Assembly (NCBI GenBank): GCA_963778165.1
Contig: CAVZTE010000003.1
Span: forward strand, 248,001 to 312,000
From: Bog-756 sp963778165
GTDB lineage: Bacteria > Actinomycetota > Acidimicrobiia > Acidimicrobiales > RAAP-2
Direction: 5' to 3'
DNA length: 64,000 nucleotides
The notes beneath the pieces are model-generated. The model ran no database searches and was not told the DNA's origin. It saw only the letters and a program-made list of their open reading frames with translations. Positions within the stretch are counted from its first letter, which is position 1. Each line of letters starts with the position of its first letter. Below, piece after piece: positions 8,629-16,852 of this stretch. Position numbers and translations under genes: made by a program.

Positions 8629-8847
8629 ATGGCTAGAGGACAGAGCATCGAACCCCGGGGCGAAGAGCACAATGGTTTGAGCGTCTTCGACGGCGTGCTG
8701 ATTGTCGGAGGCGGGCTCATCGCCCTGTTCGTGGCCTTCGAGGTCCTCGGGTTCATCGCCGGAGTGGTGTGGTTCTTGGTCAAGCTGATCGTGGTGGTGG
8801 CTCTGATCGCTCTGGTGGTCAAGCTGGTCTTTCGCCGGCGATCCTGA
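8629..8847 (+). CDS. Small two-helix membrane protein
   Basis: A 72-residue protein with a polar N-terminus of about 18 residues followed by two closely spaced hydrophobic segments (about 20-45 and 47-66) and a basic end (VFRRRS). It is not assignable to a family from sequence alone. The ATG is supported by a TACCCT hexamer 6 nt upstream, which would give a leaderless mRNA. It shares its promoter region with glnD, so it may respond to the same conditions, but no function can be given. Confidence 0.7.
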   Translation: MARGQSIEPRGEEHNGLSVFDGVLIVGGGLIALFVAFEVLGFIAGVVWFLVKLIVVVALIALVVKLVFRRRS

Positions 8848-8857
8848 CCGGCAGCGC

Positions 8858-9889
8858 CTACGCGCCGGCGACCATCGACTCGAACATCTCGATGTGCTCG
8901 GCCACCATGCGAGTGGTCGAGAAGTAGCCCTCCACCGCCATGCGGCAGTCGTGCCGATTCAGTTTGCCCAGTTGCCCGATGGCCTCGACCATGGCGTCCT
9001 CGTCGTCGCAGAGGAAGCCGGTGCGACCGTTGTCGACCACCTCGGGCGCCGCTCCTTCGGGGAAAGCCAGGACCGGGGTGCCACAGGCCAGTGCCTCGAT
9101 CATCACCATCCCGAAGGGCTCATTCCAGCGGATGGGGAACAGGAGAGCCGAAGCGCCGGCCAGGAGTTCCAACTTGCGCTCGTGGGACACCTCGCCCAAG
9201 TAGTGGGCGTCGTCGCCCAGGAGAGGCTCCACGTGCTCGGAGAAGTAGCGCATCTCCCAGGGCTCACGCATCTTGGCCGCCAGGTAGATCCGGATGCCGG
9301 CCCTGCGGGCAATGGCGATGGCCCGGTGGGGGCCCTTGTCCTCGGACATCCTGCCCAGGAAGAGGACATAGGGACCCTCCTCGTCACCTGCTCCGTCTCC
9401 CACCGGAAAGTGTGAGGCGTCAACGCCGTGGTGGATGACCCGGGAGATGGGGATCTGAGGAGCGGCCCGACGTTGTGCGTGGGAGATGGCCACGATCGGG
9501 ACCCGATCGGCATTGGCTCGATAGAGGTCGGTCAACTCCTCGTTGAACGGGCCATGGATGGTGGTGGCCACCGGCAGCTCGGGAAACCGTTCCGAGTAGA
9601 ACGGCCCCATCATGGTGTGATCGTGGACCACGTCACAGTGGCGGACCGCCTCGTAGGCATGGATGACGTGGCGGATCTCGGGGACCACCATGCCGATCCG
9701 GGTGCCCTCGGCGGCCGGCAGGACCCACTGACGGGGGACCGGACAGGTCGAGTCACCGGTGGCGAAGAGCAGGACTTCGTGTCCAGCGTCCTGCAAGCCC
9801 CGGGCCAGCTGGTCGACCACCAGCTCGATCCCACCGTAGAGAAGTGGTGGAATCGGGGTCCAAGGCGGGGCAATCATTCCGATCTTCAT
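8858..9889 (-). CDS. Glycosyltransferase family 4 protein
   Basis: A 343-residue GT-B glycosyltransferase, predicted cytoplasmic and retaining, using a nucleotide sugar. The N-terminal half has the usual start MKIGMIAPPW and a glycine-rich acceptor loop (LLYGGIELVVDQLARGL). The C-terminal half has VLFLGRMSEDKG at the start of the donor domain, and the late signature EPFGMVMIEALACGTPVLAFPEGAAPEVV contains the E-x7-E nucleotide-sugar motif. The ATG at 9889 gives a canonical start; a TTG 12 nt upstream has an AGGA just before it and is an alternative. The acceptor is unknown; family members build trehalose, glycolipids or capsule. It stands alone, tail to tail with the small membrane gene. Confidence 0.88.
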   Translation of the reverse strand: MKIGMIAPPWTPIPPLLYGGIELVVDQLARGLQDAGHEVLLFATGDSTCPVPRQWVLPAAEGTRIGMVVPEIRHVIHAYEAVRHCDVVHDHTMMGPFYSERFPELPVATTIHGPFNEELTDLYRANADRVPIVAISHAQRRAAPQIPISRVIHHGVDASHFPVGDGAGDEEGPYVLFLGRMSEDKGPHRAIAIARRAGIRIYLAAKMREPWEMRYFSEHVEPLLGDDAHYLGEVSHERKLELLAGASALLFPIRWNEPFGMVMIEALACGTPVLAFPEGAAPEVVDNGRTGFLCDDEDAMVEAIGQLGKLNRHDCRMAVEGYFSTTRMVAEHIEMFESMVAGA

Positions 9890-9939
9890 GGCACGATTCA
9901 AGCATCCTGGTGGGGAGGGTAGGATCGCCGGGCGCCAAG

Positions 9940-10014
9940 GGCGGCGTGGCCGAGTGGTTTAGGCAGGGGCCTGCAAAGCCCCGTACGGCGGTTCGATTCC
10001 GCCCGCCGCCTCCA
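9940..10014 (+). tRNA. tRNA-Cys (GCA)
   Basis: Complete cloverleaf: acceptor GGCGGCG/CGCCGCC, anticodon stem GGGGC/GCCCC enclosing loop CTGCAAA (anticodon GCA), T-arm GGCGG/CCGCC around TTCGATT, and an encoded CCA at 10012-10014. Confidence 0.96.
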
Positions 10015-10058
10015 ATTGAAGGACCAAGGAGCCCTGCTTGGGCTGTCGGTCAGCCGGG

Positions 10059-10064
10059 TAGGGT
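10059..10064 (+). promoter_or_regulatory. -10 hexamer TAGGGT
   Basis: TAGGGT lies 6 nt before the GTG at 10071, just downstream of tRNA-Cys, and predicts a leaderless transcript for the iron-permease-like gene. Confidence 0.5.
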
Positions 10065-10070
10065 AAACGG

Positions 10071-10544
10071 GTGGCCGCTGAATCGACGGGGCGGTCTGAG
10101 CCGGAAGATCCTCCGCGGAGGCGATCATGGGCCCAACGGGACCGGATCATCCCGAAGACCCGGCAGCTTACGTTCAGCAGCCGTCTTCTGTTCAGGATCG
10201 ACCACTACACCTCACTGCCGTGGGCGGCGCTGGTGGTCGCCGTGGTACTCCTCGGTGCCATCGTCGCTGGCCTGTTTCTGGGCTTTCGAACCGGATGGCT
10301 GACCTCATTCGAGGTCGCCACCTCCGTCGTGACCCTGATGATGTTGTTCGTCATCCAGCACACCCAGGGTCGGGAGCAGGCGGCCACGCAGCGAAAGCTC
10401 GACGAGTTGCTACGGGCCCTTCCCGAGGCGGAGAGCGGCCTCATGATGCTGGAGGAGGCTTCCGACGATGAGATGCGGGATGTCGAGGAAGACCAGCGTG
10501 AGTCCAAAGAGAATGCGGCGAGTACTTCGGACTACCCGACGTAA
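10071..10544 (+). CDS. Low-affinity iron permease family protein
   Basis: A 157-residue inner-membrane protein resembling the Iron_permease family (PF04120). It has a basic N-terminus, two hydrophobic helices (about 50-72 and 77-96), then IQHTQGREQAATQRKLDELLRALPEAE and an acidic LEEASDDEM region that are characteristic of the family. The family name comes from yeast Fet4-like similarity, and transport of iron by these short bacterial members is not established. The GTG start agrees with a TAGGGT hexamer 6 nt upstream. The acidic, Ser-rich C-terminus after residue 135 is probably disordered. Confidence 0.8.
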   Translation: MAAESTGRSEPEDPPRRRSWAQRDRIIPKTRQLTFSSRLLFRIDHYTSLPWAALVVAVVLLGAIVAGLFLGFRTGWLTSFEVATSVVTLMMLFVIQHTQGREQAATQRKLDELLRALPEAESGLMMLEEASDDEMRDVEEDQRESKENAASTSDYPT

Positions 10545-10582
10545 CGCTGCTTGTAGCCGAACCTGATCAGTGGCCCCGGCCT

Positions 10583-11404
10583 TCACTCGGTGGGCGGGGT
10601 GGCGTAGTCCCATACGAGGTGGGGATCCTGGCTGGCGTCCAGCAGGAGGTTGGCGGGCACCGCCTTGTCGATATGGCCGATGAGTCCCCGGTAGATGCCA
10701 TAGCCGACCAGCTCCTGCAGGCGGGGCGGAAAGGACCGGACCGTGTCGCGGGACAGTCCCAGTTGTTGGTTTTCCTGCTGACGGATATATCCCGCGCAGT
10801 AGTTCATGGCGATGCCCACCCGCCGGGAGGACGTGCGATTCGAGCCACCGCCGTGCCACAGGCTGCCATGCCACACCAGCACACTTCCCTTGGCCATTTC
10901 GGCGGGGATGGAGTCGTACTCCCCTAAGAGATCCGGTGACTCGGCTGCCAGATGCGAGCCGGGAATGATCCGGGTGGCCCCGTTGTCCTCGGTGAAGTCA
11001 GTCAGGGCCCACATGGTGTTGCACACCGTCGGAGGGTGAGGCTTCGGTAGCGGGATGACCTGGTCATCAGCATGGATCGGTTGAGGCGTTTCGTCTGGTC
11101 CGATGGCGATGGAGGAGAGCGAGGACACCAGCAAACCGGGGTCGAGGACCCGTTCGCAGATGGGGAGGATGGCCGGGTGGGTCGGGATCGTCTCGAAGGG
11201 GGATCCGTGGGCCAAGAGGTTGTAGATCCGGGTGGTGTGAGTTCCTTCGAACGAGTTGTCGGCTGGCACGATCCCCAGCTGCCGCTCGAGTCGGACGAGC
11301 TCCTCGTTCAGCTCGTCGATCAGGTCGATGTCGATGGCGTCCTCCACGATGAAGTAGCCGACCTCTTCGATGGTGGCCGCGGCGGTATCGAAATCGGCGC
11401 TCAT
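10583..11404 (-). CDS. Phytanoyl-CoA dioxygenase (PhyH) family oxygenase
   Basis: A 273-residue Fe(II)/2-oxoglutarate-dependent oxygenase of the PhyH family. The facial triad is visible as HADDQ (His and Asp, about residues 115-117) and the distal His in SLWHGGGSNRT (about residue 186), with the following Arg expected to hold 2-oxoglutarate. TRIIPGSH and GSVLVWHGSLWH are further family signatures. The substrate could be a lipid, amino acid or small metabolite and cannot be named. The start lies 42 bp from the divergent DUF2127 gene, so the two share a short promoter region. Confidence 0.88.
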   Translation of the reverse strand: MSADFDTAAATIEEVGYFIVEDAIDIDLIDELNEELVRLERQLGIVPADNSFEGTHTTRIYNLLAHGSPFETIPTHPAILPICERVLDPGLLVSSLSSIAIGPDETPQPIHADDQVIPLPKPHPPTVCNTMWALTDFTEDNGATRIIPGSHLAAESPDLLGEYDSIPAEMAKGSVLVWHGSLWHGGGSNRTSSRRVGIAMNYCAGYIRQQENQQLGLSRDTVRSFPPRLQELVGYGIYRGLIGHIDKAVPANLLLDASQDPHLVWDYATPPTE

Positions 11405-11434
11405 GGGATCTCCTTCGGCTTCGTGGTCTCAGCC

Positions 11435-11440
11435 TATTGT
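11435..11440 (+). promoter_or_regulatory. -10 hexamer TATTGT
   Basis: TATTGT lies 6 nt before the GTG at 11447 and supports that start for the DUF2127 gene, in a frame different from most of its coding sequence. Confidence 0.5.
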
Positions 11441-11446
11441 GCGGGT

Positions 11447-12263
11447 GTGGACGACAAGAAGCGACCGGAGAATCGCTATGAGCTCCTGACCTGCGCCTTC
11501 AAGGGGCATGCACTGGTGGGCACGGACGCGGCCGTGGTCACGGCGGAGGACTCCGCCCTGGTTCGACGAGCGCGGGGTGACCCGTTGGCACCGTTGTCTG
11601 CGGTGCGACGCGTGGGTGGCCGGGACCATTCCCGAAGAGCCTTCCCGCGAACGGGTACCGTCGAGGGACGAGATCGACGTTCCGGCCCGCGGGTTGGTCC
11701 TGCGCGACCGCTACGTTCTCCGGCTCATCGCCATCGACCGCGCCATTCACGTAATTGTGCTCACCCTTCTGGCTGTCGTGCTCTTCACGTTCGCCAGTCA
11801 TGACACGTCACTCCGCCACGACTACACCAACATCATGAACGATCTGTCCGGCGGCGACCCCGGTGGGGCCCAGCTCCGCGGCATACTCGGCTATCTGCGT
11901 AGGGCATTCGAATACTCGCCCCGGCACCTGGTCCATCTGGGATTGGTGGTCACCGCCTATGCCGCTCTGGAGGCCACGGAGATGGTCGGTCTGTGGATGA
12001 CCAAGCGGTGGGCCGAATATCTGACGTTGGTGGCCACTACGATCCTGGTTCCTTTCGAGATCTACGAACTGGTCCTCGGGGTCAGCGCCTTCAAAGTGAT
12101 CACCTTTGTGATCAATGTGGCCATCGTGGTGTATCTACTTCTGGCCAAGCGGCTCTTCGGGCTCCGGGGAGGGCACCGGGTCGACATTGAACGACGACGC
12201 CAGTCCAGCGGATGGCCCGCCATCGATCGACTGACTCCGCCGCTGCCGTCCTCCACACCCTGA
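11447..12263 (+). CDS. DUF2127-type membrane protein, frameshifted near residue 38
   Basis: An integral membrane protein. The N-terminal piece RYELLTCAFKGHALVGTDAA starts at the GTG at 11447 and runs to about 11561. The sequence then continues in the next frame with FDERGVTRWHRCLRCDAW (a CxxC) and about four membrane helices over the last 190 residues (starting AIHVIVLTLLAVVLFTF, LVHLGLVVTAYAALEATEMVG, AEYLTLVATTILVPFEIYEL, VITFVINVAIVVYLLL). Together this is the layout of actinobacterial DUF2127 proteins. The 817-nt span is 272 codons plus one base, so an extra base near 11561 explains it. Read alone, the second frame would begin at an ATG at 11508 with nonsense residues. Function is unknown. 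Confidence 0.75.
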
Positions 12264-12331
12264 TGGTGCGACGAGGTGATGTGGTGCTTGGGGTCTCCAG
12301 GTGTAGGCCGAGTGGTATCGTCACCCGGTAC

Positions 12332-12407
12332 GGGCCGTTGGCGCAGTTGGTAGCGCACTTGCATGACACGCAAGGGGTCGTGGGTTCAAGTCCCGCACGG
12401 CCCACCA
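12332..12407 (+). tRNA. tRNA-Val (GAC)
   Basis: Complete cloverleaf: acceptor GGGCCGT/ACGGCCC, anticodon stem CTTGC/GCAAG with loop ATGACAC (anticodon GAC), T-loop TTCAAGT, and encoded CCA at 12405-12407. Confidence 0.95.
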
Positions 12408-12698
12408 CAAACCCCCAGGTCAGGCTCACTGCCTCTCCGGGGTCAAGTCGAAGGCAAAGCTCGAGAGCGCACAAGTGTTTGAAGGGCCGTGTAGAGGGTC
12501 AGCTGACGGAACGTCAAACGGAGGACGTTCTGACCTCGGCCGAATACCTCCGAGTGCGGCAGCGTCAGCGAGCCCCCTCCGGGCGACGACGAAGAGGGCG
12601 ATCCACCGTAACCGCAAGCGTGCCGTTTTCTTTTGACGCTGGATGAACTCGAGGCCTGACGTGAACAGGACGATCGATTGCCGAGTGCGGATGAGAGC
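12408..12698. other. Gap downstream of tRNA-Val(GAC)
   Basis: About 290 bp without a convincing gene. I looked for an integrase fragment or a repeat of the tRNA 3' end and saw neither. A TTG at 12678 could extend the following gene by seven codons. Confidence 0.4.
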
Positions 12699-14009
12699 AT
12701 GACGGTCGAGCAGTTCTGGTCTCAACGTCTCTCGTCGCGACTCGGCGCGATTCCATCCTGGTGGGACAAGGCTCTCTGGTTGTTGGGTCTGGTGTCCGCC
12801 GCCCTGGCCGCGGACGGAACCATTCGACTGGCCGTAAACCGGCTTCAGCTGGACATGGCCGTGTATCTGATGGGTGGCCGAAACCTGGTCGACGGGAGGC
12901 TCTACCTGGGCGGGCTCCCTCGACCGCCCCACCTGCCCTTCACCTATCCCCCCTTTGCTGCACTGGTGTTCGCTCCGCTGTCCGCCCTCTCACAGAGCTG
13001 GGCCCAGGTGATCTGGGCTGTGGTCAATGTGGGTGCTCTCTTCGCCCTGCTGGCGCTGTCCCTACGGGCTGCCCTGCCGGCGCTCGGTCGCTATCGGCTG
13101 ATTCAGTGGTCGTTGGTGCTCATGGCCCCGGCGTACCATCTGGAACCGGTTCAACTGACCTTCGGCTACGGCCAGGTCAACGTGGTGTTGGCCGCCATGG
13201 TGTTGGCAGACCTCACGCTCTACATCCACATCGGCAAGCGGACCCTGCCTCGTGGAGTGCTGGTCGGCATCGCCGCGGCCATCAAGTTGGTGCCGCTGGT
13301 GTTCGTGCCGTATCTCTTCGTGACCCGTCAGACCCGGGCCGCCTGGGTGAGCCTCGGGACCTTCGTGGCGTGTTCGCTCCTGACGGCGTGCACCGACCCA
13401 CGGGTGTCCTGGTCCTACTGGACCAAGTACGCCTTCGATGCCCAACGGGTGGGCGGCGTCTTCTACATCAGCAACCAGAGCCTGAGGGGCGCCCTCGACC
13501 GCTTGGACCACCGGGTGATATCGACCGGTCTGATCACCGCGGCTGCGGCCGTGGTGGTTGTCGTCGGTGTGGCCCTGGCGGCCTGGGCCTTCCGGTCGTC
13601 GTCGCCCTTGCTCGGGGTGCTCGTCTGCGCCACCACCGGACTGCTGGCCTCTCCGATCACCTGGGCCCATCACCTGGTCTGGGTGGTCCCGATTCTGATC
13701 TGGTTGGCGTGTGCACCTGATCGTCCCCAGGGTGGTCGCTACTGGGCCGTAGCCGGGGCCGCGCTCTTTGTCTGGGCTCCGATCTGGAAGGTGCCCGACG
13801 CCACTGCGAAGGAGCTGTCCGAACACGGGTGGCAGCTACTCGAGGGAAACGCATTCTTTTTTGCCACTGTGGTCTTTATGGTCGGTGTGGCGGTGATGTT
13901 GTGGATGCGACGTCGGGCGCCGTTCGCTGGCTCTCCGGGTCCTGAAACCGGGGTCGCGGACACCCAGCCGTCGGTGCAGGTGGCTGAGGGTTGGACCGGC
14001 GGACCGTAG
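12699..14009 (+). CDS. GT87-type (DUF2029) membrane glycosyltransferase
   Basis: A 436-residue polytopic protein with about 9-11 hydrophobic helices. QLDMAVYLMGGRNLVDGRLYL in the first extracytoplasmic loop carries the acidic residue expected of GT-C enzymes, and FTYPPFAAL, FGYGQVNVVLAAMV, GIAAAIKLVPLVF and SPITWAHHLVW are the usual DUF2029/GT87 signatures, as in mycobacterial polyprenyl-phosphate-mannose transferases. It probably moves a sugar from a polyprenyl-phosphate donor onto a lipid or glycan at the outer face of the membrane. The ATG at 12699 is preferred to a TTG at 12678. The gene ends tail to tail with the next glycosyltransferase across a hairpin. Confidence 0.85.
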   Translation: MTVEQFWSQRLSSRLGAIPSWWDKALWLLGLVSAALAADGTIRLAVNRLQLDMAVYLMGGRNLVDGRLYLGGLPRPPHLPFTYPPFAALVFAPLSALSQSWAQVIWAVVNVGALFALLALSLRAALPALGRYRLIQWSLVLMAPAYHLEPVQLTFGYGQVNVVLAAMVLADLTLYIHIGKRTLPRGVLVGIAAAIKLVPLVFVPYLFVTRQTRAAWVSLGTFVACSLLTACTDPRVSWSYWTKYAFDAQRVGGVFYISNQSLRGALDRLDHRVISTGLITAAAAVVVVVGVALAAWAFRSSSPLLGVLVCATTGLLASPITWAHHLVWVVPILIWLACAPDRPQGGRYWAVAGAALFVWAPIWKVPDATAKELSEHGWQLLEGNAFFFATVVFMVGVAVMLWMRRRAPFAGSPGPETGVADTQPSVQVAEGWTGGP

Positions 14010-14037
14010 GCCAGATCGGGCGCCAGGCTGATCTGGC
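14010..14037. terminator. Bidirectional terminator-like hairpin
   Basis: GCCAGATC at 14010-14017 pairs perfectly with GATCTGGC at 14030-14037 (8 bp, 12-nt loop), filling exactly the space between two convergent stop codons. No T-run is present. Confidence 0.5.
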
Positions 14038-15330
14038 TTACGGGAATACCGCAGTCGAAGCGAGTTCGACGACGGTCATGCCCGCGAGCAGCACTGCGCT
14101 GACCACCACCGCTCCGACGTAGGCCCGGCCCCGGAGACGGGTTCCGTACGCCACGACCAAGGGAAAGGCCAACATGATGAAGCGCGGGCGCAGCCCGACC
14201 GGTGACGATACTGCTGCCAGACCCGCCGCTGCCAGCCCGTAGATCAACACGGCAGATGGTTGGTGTTCACGGATGGCCAGGACCGCCCCGACCACTGTCA
14301 CCACCACGCCGACGAACAGGATCTGCCCCGTCTCGGTCGGAGCCACGGGGTCTCTGACGAATGTGGCCACCACCCGGAATGGATACGCGACGGACGGGTA
14401 GCTGTTCCAGCCCCACCGTTCGGTCCACCGCCACGCCGACAACGTGCCGGTGTGGACCCACAGCCACCCCATGTAGGCAATGAAGCCCAGCGGGGCCAGC
14501 ACCGGAGCGAGCAGAGCCTGCCAGGTCCGATGGCGGAAAACTTCGCGACCGGCGCACCAGGCACAGCTCAACACGAAGGCCAGGGCGATGGGCGAAGCAG
14601 CGGTGGCCAACAGCCCGAGGACCCCGGCGAGCCACCAGTTCCTGCGGAGCAGTGCCAACAGTCCGAAGGCCACGCAGGTGATGGCGATTCCCTCGGCGTA
14701 GGCCAGGCTGAAGACGAACGTGCCAGGGAACACCGCGAACAACAGGGTGGCGCGAGTGGCCTTCTCGCTGCCCGCGTACTGCCGGACCAGCATGCCGATG
14801 GCTACCACTGCGGTCAACCCGGTAATCCCGCTGATGGCCAGGCCCACCACGAGCGGTGACGATGATGTGGCGTCGGTGAGCCAGCGGATCGTGAGCGGAA
14901 ACAACGGGAAAAAGGCGATGGTGCTGCGGGCCGGTGGGCCGTGCACCATGGGCAGATGGTTGGGCCATCCGTGCTGGGCGGCTCGGATGAACCACTTTCC
15001 GTCCCAGACGCCCAGATCGGTACTCAAGGACTTGTGGGTGTAGCAGTCGATGGCCGCGGCACCGGCGACGGTCAAACCTCGGGCCACGAGGTACACCGAC
15101 ACCGGCCAGAACAGAAACCACTGCCGCACTCCCGTTCCGGCTCTGAAGGTCAGGTTGGGCCTTGCCGAACCCCGTTGGGGGGGCATGGTGGATGCGGATG
15201 AACCGGTTTCGGCGGTGCCTTGGGAGGTGGCGGCGTCGACGACAGCCAACGGGGGCGTACGGGTCGACTCGGCGTTGGTGCTGTCGGCGGGCTCAACCGA
15301 CATGGTCGACGACCGATCGCCGGTGCCCAT
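14038..15330 (-). CDS. PIG-V-like mannosyltransferase family membrane protein
   Basis: A 430-residue polytopic membrane protein. After a Ser/Thr-rich cytoplasmic N-terminus of about 75 residues come about nine helices. The first large loop has LGVWDGKWFIRAAQHGWP, followed by IAFFPLFPLTIRWL, which is the WDGxW...FFPLxPL pattern of bacterial PIG-V-like (PF04188) GT-C mannosyltransferases; the Asp of WDG is the likely catalytic acid. ARATLLFAVFPGTFVFSLAYAEG is also typical. It would use a polyprenyl-phosphate mannose donor, and the acceptor is unknown. It lies 42 bp downstream of another GT-C gene on the same strand, probably in one operon. Confidence 0.82.
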   Translation of the reverse strand: MGTGDRSSTMSVEPADSTNAESTRTPPLAVVDAATSQGTAETGSSASTMPPQRGSARPNLTFRAGTGVRQWFLFWPVSVYLVARGLTVAGAAAIDCYTHKSLSTDLGVWDGKWFIRAAQHGWPNHLPMVHGPPARSTIAFFPLFPLTIRWLTDATSSSPLVVGLAISGITGLTAVVAIGMLVRQYAGSEKATRATLLFAVFPGTFVFSLAYAEGIAITCVAFGLLALLRRNWWLAGVLGLLATAASPIALAFVLSCAWCAGREVFRHRTWQALLAPVLAPLGFIAYMGWLWVHTGTLSAWRWTERWGWNSYPSVAYPFRVVATFVRDPVAPTETGQILFVGVVVTVVGAVLAIREHQPSAVLIYGLAAAGLAAVSSPVGLRPRFIMLAFPLVVAYGTRLRGRAYVGAVVVSAVLLAGMTVVELASTAVFP

Positions 15331-15372
15331 TCCGGACAGCCCATCCGAATGCGGCGGGCACCGACCCAGCCT

Positions 15373-16566
15373 TCATCGACTGTGCCTCCCGGCCTCTGAA
15401 CGACGGTGCCCGAGGGAACCGAGAGGGAGCACTCCCTCGCCAACCGCCCACATCACCAGTACGACCGCACCGCCCAAGACCAGAGCGTTGCTCCCGAGGT
15501 AGGAGAGGGGAACCGCATGGATCCACAGATAGGGTGCCGTTACACCCAACCCCACCAGCACCAGGAGGGCCGTGGCCACGGCCCGGTGCGCTCTCCACAG
15601 CTCCACGATAACGATTGGGGCCAGAACCAGCCACGACCAGTGGTGAGACCACGAGACCGGACTGATCAACAACTCGGTGAGGGCCAGGACCATCACCGCG
15701 TCGGCGGACCGGGAGTGCTCCAGGAGGCGCCGGGTCAGCAAGGTGCCGAGGACCAGGGTCAAGAGAGAGAGCACCGCCCACACCGCGGTTCCGATGTGAC
15801 CCCCGTGGAAGGGAGCCCGGTGCACCATGCCGTTCCACGACTGATTGCTCACCACGCCGAGTACGCCGGTTCGGCTGGCGTCGGCGACCTGGTGGAACCA
15901 GTAACGGGTGGAGTCTCCCGGCAAGACGACCCAGCTGACCGCCGTGACGCCGAGGAAGACCCCGATCCCGCGCAAAAAGGAGCGCCACTGGCGACCCGCC
16001 AGGAAATAGATCAGGAAGACCAGGGGAGTGAGTTTGATGGCGGCCGCCAGCCCCACCAGGACGCCCCTTCTCGACGGTCGCACCCAGGTCAGGTCAGCCA
16101 CGATCATCACCATCAGCATCAGATTTATCTGGCCATAGTCAAAGTTGCTGCGCACCGGCTCCAAGCCCAAGGAAGCCGCCCCGCCCATGAGGCCGGCCAC
16201 TGCCCAGGCCCGGCGCGAAGGCATGGCGAATGTGCTCCGGAGCAACAGGAAGGCTGCGACCACCATCGACACTGCGCTGAGCAGCCACCACCCGGTCTCA
16301 ACCAGGCCCAGCGGGCCGAACGTCAAGGGACTCAATACCAAGAGGGCGAAGGGCGTGTAGGTAAAGAGCAGATGGTTGGCGGTGAAGTACGAGGTGAACG
16401 GCGACCCGCCGTGATAGAGCGCGTGGCCGGCGGCCCGATAGACCCGAAGGTCGAGGTGCCAGGAGGCGCCGAAATGGACCATGTATGCCCCGGAGAGCAG
16501 CCAGATGGCGATACTGGCAACGGCGATGCACCAGGTTGGCAGCCGACCCACGGCTTCTAATCGCAT
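15373..16566 (-). CDS. GT87-type (DUF2029) membrane glycosyltransferase
   Basis: A 397-residue polytopic GT-C protein related to the one at 12699. Shared signatures are HLDLRVYRAAGHALYHG (catalytic-loop Asp), FTYTPFALLVLSPL, NFDYGQINLMLMVMIVADL, GLAAAIKLTPLVF and SPVSWSHHWSWLV. It is expected to use a polyprenyl-phosphate sugar at the outer face of the membrane. The ATG at 16566 gives the natural start; a TTG at 16587 is a weaker alternative. It is the first gene of a two-gene operon with the PIG-V-like enzyme. The 286 bp separating it from the divergent RCC1 gene hold the promoters of both. Confidence 0.85.
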   Translation of the reverse strand: MRLEAVGRLPTWCIAVASIAIWLLSGAYMVHFGASWHLDLRVYRAAGHALYHGGSPFTSYFTANHLLFTYTPFALLVLSPLTFGPLGLVETGWWLLSAVSMVVAAFLLLRSTFAMPSRRAWAVAGLMGGAASLGLEPVRSNFDYGQINLMLMVMIVADLTWVRPSRRGVLVGLAAAIKLTPLVFLIYFLAGRQWRSFLRGIGVFLGVTAVSWVVLPGDSTRYWFHQVADASRTGVLGVVSNQSWNGMVHRAPFHGGHIGTAVWAVLSLLTLVLGTLLTRRLLEHSRSADAVMVLALTELLISPVSWSHHWSWLVLAPIVIVELWRAHRAVATALLVLVGLGVTAPYLWIHAVPLSYLGSNALVLGGAVVLVMWAVGEGVLPLGSLGHRRSEAGRHSR

Positions 16567-16852
16567 CGCCTCAAGGCCTTCTCCCAAGTCCCACGGTCCT
16601 GGTCATTGCCGGTCTCAGAGAGAAACGATGCGCACGCAGGCGAGATCCGCCACGTGGGTCAGCCAGGCGCCGTGCCTCTTGTGGCGTCCAGGTCACGTCG
16701 CCGTCACTGTACCAATGAATGCGGCCGGTACAGGACCAGTGGCCTGGCCGTGGCGACACGGAATGGCAGGCATCTCAACCGCCATAGGGGAGAACAGGGC
16801 GGAGTGTCCGGCGGTTCAGTAGAGTGGGGGTTTCGGAGGGGCAGGTAATTTC

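Noticed and set aside
12426..12932. Minus-strand frame after tRNA-Val(GAC), checked as a possible integrase remnant
   Set aside because: No integrase pattern was seen and it overlaps the start of the GT87-type gene.
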